From an uncultured Rickettsiales bacterium (GTDB taxonomy: Bacteria; Pseudomonadota; Alphaproteobacteria; Rickettsiales; UBA998), in the NCBI GenBank assembly GCA_937982385.1, contig CALJMC010000026.1, forward strand, positions 1-12,331: a stretch of DNA of 12,331 nucleotides, in the 5' to 3' direction. The stretch's first letter is position 1; each line of letters starts with the position of its first letter. A model generated the notes under the pieces. It saw only the letters and a list, made by a program, of their open reading frames with translations, was not told the origin of the DNA and ran no database searches. The translations under genes and the position numbers were made by a program. Shown in pieces: positions 1 to 6,198 of the stretch.

Positions 1-308
1 ATATTGTCACCTATGACGGGGTGCTGATTACCCATCCGATTGACAATCATATTCTCAATGGTGTGCGCCGTCAAAATGTGATGCGCATCGCAGTCGAGCT
101 GGGTATTTCGATTGAGGAGCGGCCCTTTACATTAGACGAAGCAACGTCCGCACGCGAGGCATTTTTGACCTCTGCCAACACAAATATTTTACCAGTAACC
201 ACCATTGATGATAGCTCTGTCGGCAATGGAAAACCGGGTGAGATTACGCTTCAACTATTAGCAGCGTATCGTGAGCATGTTACCGAGCAGACCGGGTTCA
301 TTGCTTAA
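1..308 (+). CDS. D-amino-acid / branched-chain aminotransferase-like protein (PLP fold type IV), C-terminal part
   Basis: Partial gene entering from the left edge; the reading frame is open from base 3 and ends at TAA 306-308. About 102 residues are visible. They match the C-terminal half of class IV pyridoxal-phosphate aminotransferases: a 'DGVLITHP...ILNGVRRQ' segment (family pattern: TPP...ILpGItR), then 'EERPFTLDEATSAREAFLTS' (the conserved acidic/aFlt motif), then 'ILPVTTIDDSSVGNGKPGEIT' (the P-v-iDg..ig.GkpG phosphate-side motif). Such enzymes transfer amino groups between D- or branched-chain amino acids and 2-oxo acids in the cytoplasm. The catalytic lysine lies upstream of the window. 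The detailed motifs look closer to D-amino-acid transaminase than to IlvE, but substrate cannot be fixed from this fragment. The gene converges on the response regulator, with 4 bases between the stop codons. Confidence 0.85.
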   Translation, partial: IVTYDGVLITHPIDNHILNGVRRQNVMRIAVELGISIEERPFTLDEATSAREAFLTSANTNILPVTTIDDSSVGNGKPGEITLQLLAAYREHVTEQTGFIA

Positions 309-318
309 CGTTTTAAGC
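303..318. repeat. Small palindrome spanning the two convergent stop codons
   Basis: GCTTAA-CGTT-TTAAGC is a perfect 6-base inverted repeat with a 4-base loop. It contains the TAA of the aminotransferase (306-308) and the TAA of the minus-strand response regulator (313-315). It could fold in either transcript, but it is AT-rich and has no T-run on either side, so I do not call it a terminator. Confidence 0.4.
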
Positions 319-1251
319 GCTAAATACGAACGCGTCATTCTGCATTTCACCGCCTTTGGGCAGTGCCATAGTGCAGCGCACTTCATTGCCTTTGCCGAGA
401 TATTCTAAATTGTCAAAGCTGAGTAGCCGCGCCAACGCGATGCCTCGCCCATTTGCTTGGGTCATGCGTGACGGGTCAATGGAGGTGAAGTCGCTATGGT
501 CAAAACCTTCCCCTTCATCAATCACATGAATGACGATGTCTTTCTCTGTCTTTTGGTAATGGAGGCGTGCTGACTTGTTGCAATATTCTGGTAATGTCTG
601 GCGTCGAGTGATTTCTGAAAGCCATGTGCCTTGTTGAATGAGCGTGTGTTTTTCTTCATGGGTGATGCCTAGATTGCCATGTTCTACTGCATTGACCATC
701 ACCTCATTTAATCCCAGCAATACCCGCTCAGGATCTGGGAATGCATTGGCAATGACGGGTGCGAGAAGCTGCACGTCTTCGAAGGTTTGAAAATGTAATG
801 TTGCCTCAGACATCAAGCCCATGAGCTGTTGTGTGCCAGCCAATGCCTCACGCGCATTGGCGAGCACTGAATTTTCATGAATTGCTGAACGGACGATGCT
901 GAGAAATACTTCTTTTTCATAAGGCTTGGTCAGGTAATAATAGGCTCCTGCATCGATGCCTTCTTTAATTTCCTTGTTGGTGGCCGCCGCCGTTTGCAAA
1001 ATGACAGGCACATGTTCGTGGCGGGGGTGTTCGGTGAGCTTGGTCATGAAGGTGAGTCCGTCCATCTCAGGCATCATCCTATCAAGCACAATGGCATGTA
1101 GTTTCTTGCATGTGAGCATCACCTCAAGTGCTTCGACGCCATTGGTGGCGGTCAGTATATCATAGCCATCTTCTTCTAAATATTCACTGATGATATCCAG
1201 GTTAAATGCTTCATCATCAACTGCTAATATGCGGTAAGGTTCATCCTTCAT
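313..1251 (-). CDS. Response regulator with C-terminal RsbW-like (HATPase_c_2) ATPase output domain
   Basis: 312 residues from the chosen start. Residues 1-125 are a complete receiver domain: acidic pair D12/D13, phospho-acceptor D57 in 'IVLDRMMPEMDG', T87 and K109 in 'LTKP'. Residues about 145-305 form a GHKL ATPase of the anti-sigma/serine-kinase type: 'GLNEVMVNAVEHGNLGI' (E183, N187), 'DEGEGFD' (245-251) and 'GRGIAL' (268-273). There is no DNA-binding domain. In related proteins such an output acts on proteins of a partner-switching cascade; here that is inferred. Start: ATG at 1251 is preceded by GGAG at 6 bases. It overlaps the end of the upstream kinase by 11 bases, so the two are translationally linked. 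Longer in-frame starts (1263, 1377) lie deeper within the kinase gene and add a Pro/Ala-rich tail that is only kinase coding sequence read in another frame. Very probably the cognate regulator of that kinase. Confidence 0.9.
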   Translation of the reverse strand: MKDEPYRILAVDDEAFNLDIISEYLEEDGYDILTATNGVEALEVMLTCKKLHAIVLDRMMPEMDGLTFMTKLTEHPRHEHVPVILQTAAATNKEIKEGIDAGAYYYLTKPYEKEVFLSIVRSAIHENSVLANAREALAGTQQLMGLMSEATLHFQTFEDVQLLAPVIANAFPDPERVLLGLNEVMVNAVEHGNLGITHEEKHTLIQQGTWLSEITRRQTLPEYCNKSARLHYQKTEKDIVIHVIDEGEGFDHSDFTSIDPSRMTQANGRGIALARLLSFDNLEYLGKGNEVRCTMALPKGGEMQNDAFVFSA

Positions 1252-2059
1252 GATGGTCTCCATTGTGAGTGTTGGGGGTGCGGGGGAGTGTAACGGTGAT
1301 GCGTGCGCCACCTGATATATTATTGCTGGCAGTGATGGTGCCGCCATGCGCTTCAATAATTTCTTTGGTGATGGCAAGTCCCAGCCCTGTGCCGCCAGCG
1401 CCTGTATTGGTGCGGGTGCTTTGGGCGAATTTGCTAAAGATCGTGTCTAGTTCACCCTCAGGGATGCCAACACCTTCATCAGCAACAGACACAGAAAGTG
1501 CGGGCGCGCCATCAATATCGGCATCTTCATAGATGATCTGCATGGTATCATGCTCGCTCGAAAATTTAATGGCGTTGGAGAGAAGGTTTACCATCACCTG
1601 CATCATCTTTTCTTTGTCGCAGATGCAGTGCGTATCTTTGGTGTGGTGGAGGACATCAATCGTGAGGTTTTTGGCGTCAATAAGCGGCGCTATCTCACGT
1701 TCAGATAGTTCTGTGATGGTGTGTAATGCATAAGTTTTAAACAAGAATGTTTGTTTACCAGCTTCCAAAGCTGAAAGGTCGAGCAAGCCATTGAGCAGGG
1801 TTAAGAGTCGTGTGCCGCTGATATGGATGTTGGTGAAGTATTTCTCAATCTTTTCAGGCGGAGCGCCGTCATATTTATCAGCACCCATGCGCGAATAATT
1901 AATAATTGCATGCATCGGTGTGCGCAATTCATGGCTCATATTAGCGAGAAACTCTGATTTCGCGAAGTTGGCAGCTTCAGCTTCTTCCTTGGCAGCAATT
2001 AGGCTTTTGGTTTGATCCATAATAAGATCAGCTAATTCCTGATTTTCTACATGCACCAT
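1241..2059 (-). CDS. Sensorless cytoplasmic histidine kinase
   Basis: 272 residues. A short helical lead-in (about 1-35, Ala/Glu/Lys-rich, probably coiled coil) runs straight into a HisKA dimerisation domain with the phospho-histidine H43 in 'SHELRTP'. A HATPase_c domain follows: N box 'MVNLLSNAIKF' (N162), G1 'DEGVGI' (194-199), F box 'IFSKFAQS' (207-214), G2 'GGTGLGLAI' (222-230). All catalytic motifs are intact. There are no transmembrane segments and no PAS, GAF or other sensor domain, so it must sense through a partner or be a cytosolic component. Start: ATG at 2059 has AAGGGG 8 bases upstream; an in-frame TTG at 2080 would add seven residues but lacks a ribosome site. It overlaps the downstream response regulator by 11 bases and follows mnmC after a 76-base AT-rich gap. 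Function as a pair with that regulator is inferred from the overlap. Confidence 0.92.
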   Translation of the reverse strand: MVHVENQELADLIMDQTKSLIAAKEEAEAANFAKSEFLANMSHELRTPMHAIINYSRMGADKYDGAPPEKIEKYFTNIHISGTRLLTLLNGLLDLSALEAGKQTFLFKTYALHTITELSEREIAPLIDAKNLTIDVLHHTKDTHCICDKEKMMQVMVNLLSNAIKFSSEHDTMQIIYEDADIDGAPALSVSVADEGVGIPEGELDTIFSKFAQSTRTNTGAGGTGLGLAITKEIIEAHGGTITASNNISGGARITVTLPRTPNTHNGDHHEG

Positions 2060-2100
2060 AAATGCCACCCCTTTATTCAACTTAAGGTTTTATATATAAA

Positions 2101-2140
2101 ATAAAATAGTTTGAATTATAATAAAATAGTTCGAATTATT
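2101..2140. repeat. Two tandem 20-base AT-rich repeats at the mnmC / kinase junction
   Basis: ATAAAATAGTTTGAATTATA is followed immediately by ATAAAATAGTTCGAATTATT; 18 of 20 positions agree. The second copy contains the mnmC stop codon (2136-2138). The block sits 42 bases upstream of the kinase start, and its minus strand carries TATAAT (2120-2115) and TATATA-like stretches. It may therefore hold the kinase promoter or a pair of protein-binding sites, but I find no convincing -35 element at the right distance. Confidence 0.55.
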
Positions 2141-4079
2141 GGGGAGAATGTTTTGTTTTGAAACGCTTGGGGGATACGGCGAATGATGTGGCAGATGAGA
2201 GCGGTGCAGGCTGTTCAAGCAAATCAGCAGCAATGATGCGTGCGGCGAGTGGGCAGGAAATAACGCCGCGAGAGCCATGGGCGAGTGAGACATAGAGCCC
2301 GGGTGCAATTTTTCCAATAACAGGGTGACGGTCGCGGCTCATTGTGCGCAGTGCCGCACGTCCACCCCATGCGGTGGGGTCGAGTGATGCGCTGAGCGAG
2401 GAGGGTAGGATCGTTTGAGCTTTTGCGTGATTTTCTTCGTGATCATTGCTGGTTGTTGTCGCATTTTTTCCTAGATGGTCATAGGTCGCACCCAAGCAAT
2501 GCATGCCGTTATGCGAGGGTGTCACATAACCAACGCTGCAGAGCACATGAGGAATATCTTGTGGAATATGTGTGTCCGGTACATAACTAATTTGTCCGCG
2601 GACTGTATGGAGTGGGATGTCTGAGGTTTGCGAAAAATATGCTGCATCATAGCCATTTGCGATGATAATATTCTTCGCGTGATAGAATGTGCCGCCCTCA
2701 GTTCCTAATTGCCACTCGCCTGCATGGTTTTCAAGGGTTAACGCATTTTCTTCGACGATAATATCGATGTTTGGGTGGCTGCTTAATGTGGTGCAAAAAT
2801 CGACCACGCTTATCCACCCCCCTTCAGGATAAAAGAGACCTCCATGCTCGATTTCTGTGCTGTTCACTCCTAAGCGTGCGGCGATGTCTGATGGCGTAAG
2901 TGTTTGTGCAAGCTCTTCTGTGATGCCGAGCATGGAGGGTAGGTCAGTGAAATAGTCGGTTTGGCTTTCTTTGGGAGATTGAATGACACCGCAAACATCA
3001 CCTGCTATTTCTGCACCATTTTCGCGTAAGTCTCTGATGAGTCTGCGGCTCATGCCATAGCCGCTGACATAAAAGCTGGTGAGGGGGCTCCATAATTTGT
3101 GGAGTAAAGGAAATAAAATCCCCGCAGGGTTGCCCGATGCTCCGCTTGCGAGTGTAGCGCTGCGTTCTATAAGCGTGACGTGCTGTCCTTGAGTTGCCAG
3201 CTTCCATGCAATGCTGCAGCCTGCGAGACCTCCGCCGATTATTATATTATTGCCCCTGCTACGCGCGTCTGCGCTCCGCAATAGGCGAGTGGCTTTGCCA
3301 CGCTCAGGGCTGACGCGAACGTTCTGTTCGCGCATGGGGTTATCAGCTGATGTAGAATATGTTCCACATAACATATTCTTCTTATATCCATAACCTTTTA
3401 CTTTGTGGACCTCAAATCCATGTTTTATGAGTGAATCTTTGACTGCTTTAGCAGCGCTAAAGGTTGAAAAACCTGCATGTGGCGCTGATAGTCGTGCCAT
3501 CTCATGTGCAAGAAAATCACCCCACATGTCAGGGTTGGTGGCGGGCGCGAATCCATCCAGGAACCATGCATCAACGCCTGATGGAATATCCAGGTTTGGT
3601 AGCGCCTCGGCGATATCACCAAAGCATAATGTGAGCATGACGCGCCCATTATCCAGCGAGAGCTGATGGGTGGCGGGGGCAATGTCAGGGTAATTGCGTT
3701 GTAGTTCGTTTGCGAATGGCTTTAATTCTTCCCATGATGCATGGGCGCGGATGAGGTCAGCAATACGCAAAGGGTGTTTTTCGATTGAGATAAAATGCAG
3801 CTTCGCATGTTCATCTGTTGGAGCGTTTTGACGCCATGCATGCCACGCTGCTAAAAAGTTTAAACCTGTACCAAACCCTGTTTCACAAATAGTGAACTTC
3901 GTGCAGGTTTTCCAACGTTCTGGTAGGTTATTATGTTCCAAAAAGATGTAACGTGATTCGGCGAGTCCGTCACGAGGAGAGAAGTAGACATCGTCGTATT
4001 CGACCGAGCGCGGCACGTCGTCTTCGCCCCACATAATGTGGGCAGGCGCAATATTGTTGGGGCTAGGTTGTCGGGTCAT
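2136..4079 (-). CDS. mnmC: Bifunctional tRNA wobble-uridine modification enzyme MnmC (methyltransferase + FAD oxidoreductase)
   Basis: 647 residues, close to the usual length of the fused enzyme. The C-terminal oxidoreductase converts cmnm5(s2)U34 of tRNA to nm5(s2)U, and the N-terminal methyltransferase then makes mnm5(s2)U with S-adenosylmethionine. Methyltransferase half (about 1-245): SAM-binding 'ETGFGTGLNF' (66-75) and the hallmark 'DGFAPATNPDMW' (175-186). Oxidoreductase half (about 275-640): FAD dinucleotide motif 'GGGLAG' (282-287), 'ASGASGNPAGILFPLL' typical of MnmC, and the C-terminal 'RTMSRDRHPVIG' plus 'LAHGSRGV' segments of the DAO family. Start chosen at ATG 4079, because homology begins just after it and a TATAAT box ends only 7 bases upstream. 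The longer frame from a TTG at 4142 would run through that promoter. No Shine-Dalgarno precedes 4079, so the mRNA may be leaderless. Divergent from mgtE and upstream of the kinase pair. Confidence 0.95.
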   Translation of the reverse strand: MTRQPSPNNIAPAHIMWGEDDVPRSVEYDDVYFSPRDGLAESRYIFLEHNNLPERWKTCTKFTICETGFGTGLNFLAAWHAWRQNAPTDEHAKLHFISIEKHPLRIADLIRAHASWEELKPFANELQRNYPDIAPATHQLSLDNGRVMLTLCFGDIAEALPNLDIPSGVDAWFLDGFAPATNPDMWGDFLAHEMARLSAPHAGFSTFSAAKAVKDSLIKHGFEVHKVKGYGYKKNMLCGTYSTSADNPMREQNVRVSPERGKATRLLRSADARSRGNNIIIGGGLAGCSIAWKLATQGQHVTLIERSATLASGASGNPAGILFPLLHKLWSPLTSFYVSGYGMSRRLIRDLRENGAEIAGDVCGVIQSPKESQTDYFTDLPSMLGITEELAQTLTPSDIAARLGVNSTEIEHGGLFYPEGGWISVVDFCTTLSSHPNIDIIVEENALTLENHAGEWQLGTEGGTFYHAKNIIIANGYDAAYFSQTSDIPLHTVRGQISYVPDTHIPQDIPHVLCSVGYVTPSHNGMHCLGATYDHLGKNATTTSNDHEENHAKAQTILPSSLSASLDPTAWGGRAALRTMSRDRHPVIGKIAPGLYVSLAHGSRGVISCPLAARIIAADLLEQPAPLSSATSFAVSPKRFKTKHSPQ

Positions 4080-4086
4080 GTGCGAG

Positions 4087-4115
4087 ATTATAGAGGATTT
4101 AGGGTGAGCGATGAA
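4087..4115 (-). promoter_or_regulatory. Putative sigma-70 promoter of mnmC, giving a leaderless transcript
   Basis: On the minus strand, TTCATC (4115-4110) and a perfect TATAAT (4092-4087) are separated by 17 bases. Transcription would be expected about 7 bases further on, at about 4080, directly beside the ATG at 4079. The -10 is excellent and the -35 is weak (3 of 6). The lack of any ribosome-binding site before the ATG fits this reading. Confidence 0.5.
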
Positions 4116-4155
4116 GAGAATAGTACGTGTTTTGCGCAGCAATCTGACCTTATGC

Positions 4156-4184
4156 TTGCATGCGTTGCTGGTAAAGCTTAAAAT
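4156..4184 (+). promoter_or_regulatory. Putative sigma-70 promoter of mgtE
   Basis: TTGCAT (4156-4161), a 17-base spacer and TAAAAT (4179-4184; 5 of 6 to consensus). The expected start is near 4191, leaving a leader of only about 16 bases that contains AAAGGG before the ATG at 4207. A leader this short has no room for a magnesium riboswitch of the M-box type. Confidence 0.5.
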
Positions 4185-4206
4185 TTGTGTGACTTAAAGG
4201 GCAAAT

Positions 4207-5598
4207 ATGACAGCAGAACCACAAGATATTGAAGAGATCGACGTACCGGAAGTGGATGAGAAAAAACAACTCTCTGCGGTGGTCAATGCTGTCTCGGATT
4301 CGCTGGAAGATGATGATTTAAGCTCAGCCTCTCAGCAAGTGGCGTGTTTGGAAATTGAAGATCAGGCTGAGGTGATTAACCGTCTGTCTGATACGAAACG
4401 TGAGCAGCTTGTTAAATCGATGAATGTGGTGCTGGACCATGAGGTGATTGCTCAGCTCGATCATGATGCTGCGGATGATGTGTTGACTGCGCTGGGTTCG
4501 GAGAAATCTGCAGAAGTGATTTCTGAGATGGATACCGAGGATGCGGTTCAGGTTATCGCGGAGTTGGACGAGGAAGACCAGCAAGAGATTCTTGATAATC
4601 TTGATGATGAAACGCGCCACTTGATGGAAGAGGGTTTGTCCTATCCTGAGGAATCTGCCGGCCGTTTGATGCGTAAAAAGATGGTGGCCCTCCCCGAATT
4701 TTGGACCGTGGGCGACGCGATTGATTATATGCGCACCAATGAAGGTTTGCCTGAGGATTTCTATGTGATGTTCGTGGTCGACCCGCAATATCATCTGGTG
4801 GGTGAGGTGGTGCTCTCCAAGGTGATGCGCTATGCGCGTCATGTGAAAATTTCGAATATTATGAATGCTAAAATTCATCCTCAAGGTACGCATGTCGACC
4901 AAGAAGAAGTTGCCTATGATTTCCGCAAATACGCATTGGTCGAAGCGCCTGTGGTCAATGATGATGGGCGTTTGATGGGAACGATTACGGTCGATGATGT
5001 GGTTGATGTAATGCAAGATGAAATCGAAGAAGATTTCCTCCGTGCGGGTGGTGTGAGCGAGCAGGATATTCAAGATAGCATTTGGGGTGCGGTGAAGAAG
5101 CGCTTTCCTTGGCTGTTCATTAATCTGCTGACTGCGATTGCTGCTTCGGTGATTATTGATGTCTATCAGGAGACGATTGAGCAGCTGGTGTTGCTTGCGG
5201 TGTTAATGCCGATTGTGGCTTCCATGGGTGGAAATGCAGGCATTCAAGCGTCAACGGTTGCTGTGCGCGCGATTGCGACGCGTCGTATTCCTGTCGGACA
5301 TGCCTCGCATGTATTGATGAAGGAAATGGCGCTTGGCGCGATTAATGGTGTGGGGATTGCGCTGGTGACAGGCGTTGCGATTTATATGCTCTATCACGAC
5401 CCTGCAATTGCGTTGGTCTTTGCGGCGGCGACGATTGTGACTATGATGATAGCAGGATTGAGCGGTGCGGGCCTGCCGATGCTGTTGATGCGCTTAGGGG
5501 TTGACCCCGCCATCTCATCAGGTGTATTCCTTACTATGCTAACTGATATGGTTGGTTTCTTTGCCTTCCTTGGGCTCGCAGCATTCGTACTTACGTAA
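4207..5598 (+). CDS. mgtE: Magnesium transporter MgtE
   Basis: 463 residues, typical for the family. MgtE is a homodimeric inner-membrane Mg2+ channel gated by cytoplasmic Mg2+ binding. Order of domains: an acidic helical N domain (about 20-145, with repeated 'A..L..L..E...E.L..L'-type units), a pair of CBS domains (about 150-285; 'VVDPQYHLVGEV' and 'VVNDDGRLMGTITVDDVVDVM'), a connecting helix, and a membrane domain (about 300-463) with five hydrophobic helices. Signature residues are present: 'SMGGNAGIQAS' (339-349) and, in the last helix, 'FLTMLTDMVGF' with D447, matching the family's conserved pore aspartate. Start ATG 4207 has AAAGGG at 5-6 bases. The strongly acidic first 35 residues are unremarkable for this family. 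Divergent from mnmC; the next gene on this strand starts 102 bases after the stop. Confidence 0.96.
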   Translation: MTAEPQDIEEIDVPEVDEKKQLSAVVNAVSDSLEDDDLSSASQQVACLEIEDQAEVINRLSDTKREQLVKSMNVVLDHEVIAQLDHDAADDVLTALGSEKSAEVISEMDTEDAVQVIAELDEEDQQEILDNLDDETRHLMEEGLSYPEESAGRLMRKKMVALPEFWTVGDAIDYMRTNEGLPEDFYVMFVVDPQYHLVGEVVLSKVMRYARHVKISNIMNAKIHPQGTHVDQEEVAYDFRKYALVEAPVVNDDGRLMGTITVDDVVDVMQDEIEEDFLRAGGVSEQDIQDSIWGAVKKRFPWLFINLLTAIAASVIIDVYQETIEQLVLLAVLMPIVASMGGNAGIQASTVAVRAIATRRIPVGHASHVLMKEMALGAINGVGIALVTGVAIYMLYHDPAIALVFAAATIVTMMIAGLSGAGLPMLLMRLGVDPAISSGVFLTMLTDMVGFFAFLGLAAFVLT

Positions 5599-5616
5599 AA
5601 TTTAGTTGCGAAGGGT

Positions 5617-5646
5617 TTGTTCAGATAGTGCGTATTAACCTATACA
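5617..5646 (+). promoter_or_regulatory. Possible promoter of the charged exported protein
   Basis: TTGTTC (5617-5622), an 18-base spacer and TATACA (5641-5646) lie in the 102-base gap after mgtE. Both hexamers are only moderate matches, so read-through from mgtE is an equally good explanation for expression of the next gene. Confidence 0.3.
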
Positions 5647-5688
5647 GACATCGTGAGCATGTCCCAAAACAGTTATAAAACTCAACAG

Positions 5689-5693
5689 AGGAG
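5689..5693 (+). promoter_or_regulatory. Strong ribosome-binding site deciding the start at 5701
   Basis: AGGAG lies 7 bases before ATG 5701 and is among the best Shine-Dalgarno sequences in the window. It excludes the upstream in-frame start at 5653, which would place 16 extra polar residues before the signal peptide. Confidence 0.75.
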
Positions 5694-5700
5694 AATTGGT

Positions 5701-6177
5701 ATGAAATTATTAACTATAGTAGGTGCAGCAGCAGTTGTAACAGCATTGGTGGCTCCAGTAGCGTCCATAGCAAGTGAAGCAGGTCAAGTGTTGGCGAAAG
5801 AACGTCGTGCGGCGCATGCAGCAAAACGTACTGAGCGCAAAGAAGAATGGCTTGAAACGCGTGAAGCACGTATGGAAAAGCATCAAGAATATCGTGACAT
5901 GAAAAAAGAAAAGCATGCTGAGCGTAAAGAAACACAACAGGGCAAGCGTGAGGAACGCAAAGAGAATATTGCAGAGCGTCGTGAAGATCGCCAAGAAAAC
6001 CGCGCTGAACGTAAAGAAGACCGTCACGAGAAGCACGAGGCTCACAAAGAAAAACGTGCTGAGCATAAAGCAAAAATGGAAGAAAAGCGTTCAGAGCGTA
6101 AAGAAAATATCTCAGAGCGTCGCGATGACCGCAAGGAAAAGCGCTCTGAGCGTCGTTCACAGCGCAGTGCTGAATAA
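5701..6177 (+). CDS. Exported, highly charged Lys/Arg/Glu-rich helical protein of unknown function
   Basis: I do not recognise this protein. It has 158 residues. Residues 1-25 look like a Sec signal peptide: MKLL, a hydrophobic core ('TIVGAAAVVTALVAPVA') and a cleavage-like 'SIA' before SEAG. The rest is low-complexity, with no hydrophobic core and more than half of its residues Lys, Arg, Glu or Asp, dominated by ERKE/ERRE-type tetrads. This pattern is typical of a single, uninterrupted alpha-helix (ER/K helix) or a coiled coil. Residues 85-108 and 132-155 are an internal duplication (16 of 24 identical). Start: ATG 5701 has a strong AGGAG (5689-5693) 7 bases upstream; in-frame codons from 5653 have none and would bury the signal peptide. 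There is no cysteine, so no lipobox. Expected location is the periplasm or beyond. Its place between mgtE and the rhamnose operon gives no firm clue to role; envelope spacing or polyanion/ion binding are only guesses. Confidence 0.8.
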   Translation: MKLLTIVGAAAVVTALVAPVASIASEAGQVLAKERRAAHAAKRTERKEEWLETREARMEKHQEYRDMKKEKHAERKETQQGKREERKENIAERREDRQENRAERKEDRHEKHEAHKEKRAEHKAKMEEKRSERKENISERRDDRKEKRSERRSQRSAE

Positions 6178-6198
6178 TAATTTTTAGAAGATGTGTTT

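Noticed and set aside
1252..1377. Longer N-terminus for the response regulator (start at 1377 or 1263)
   Set aside because: The extra residues are kinase coding sequence read in another frame and precede the normal receiver start. GGAG sits correctly only for ATG 1251.
2090..2317. A 75-codon minus-strand frame overlapping the end of mnmC
   Set aside because: It lies in another frame of mnmC, ends in an artificial Ile/Phe-rich tail from the AT repeats, and has no supporting start signal.
4324..5073. A 249-codon open frame on the minus strand inside mgtE
   Set aside because: It is antisense to a confidently identified gene. Its His/Ile/Arg/Asn-rich composition is what acidic mgtE codons give on the other strand, and it has no recognisable domain.
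5710..6160. Two minus-strand open frames (118 and 148 codons) opposite the charged protein
   Set aside because: They arise because the GAA/CGT/AAA-rich codons rarely create stops on the other strand. The Phe/Leu/Cys-rich products look like reversed repeat sequence, and the plus-strand gene has a strong ribosome site and signal peptide.
6141..6185. Possible terminator at the end of the charged-protein gene (GCGCTCTG / CACAGCGC hairpin, then TTTTT at 6181-6185)
   Set aside because: The T-run is 15 bases past the stem, the stem has an internal mismatch and a 9-base loop, and it lies within the coding sequence. Not a credible intrinsic terminator.
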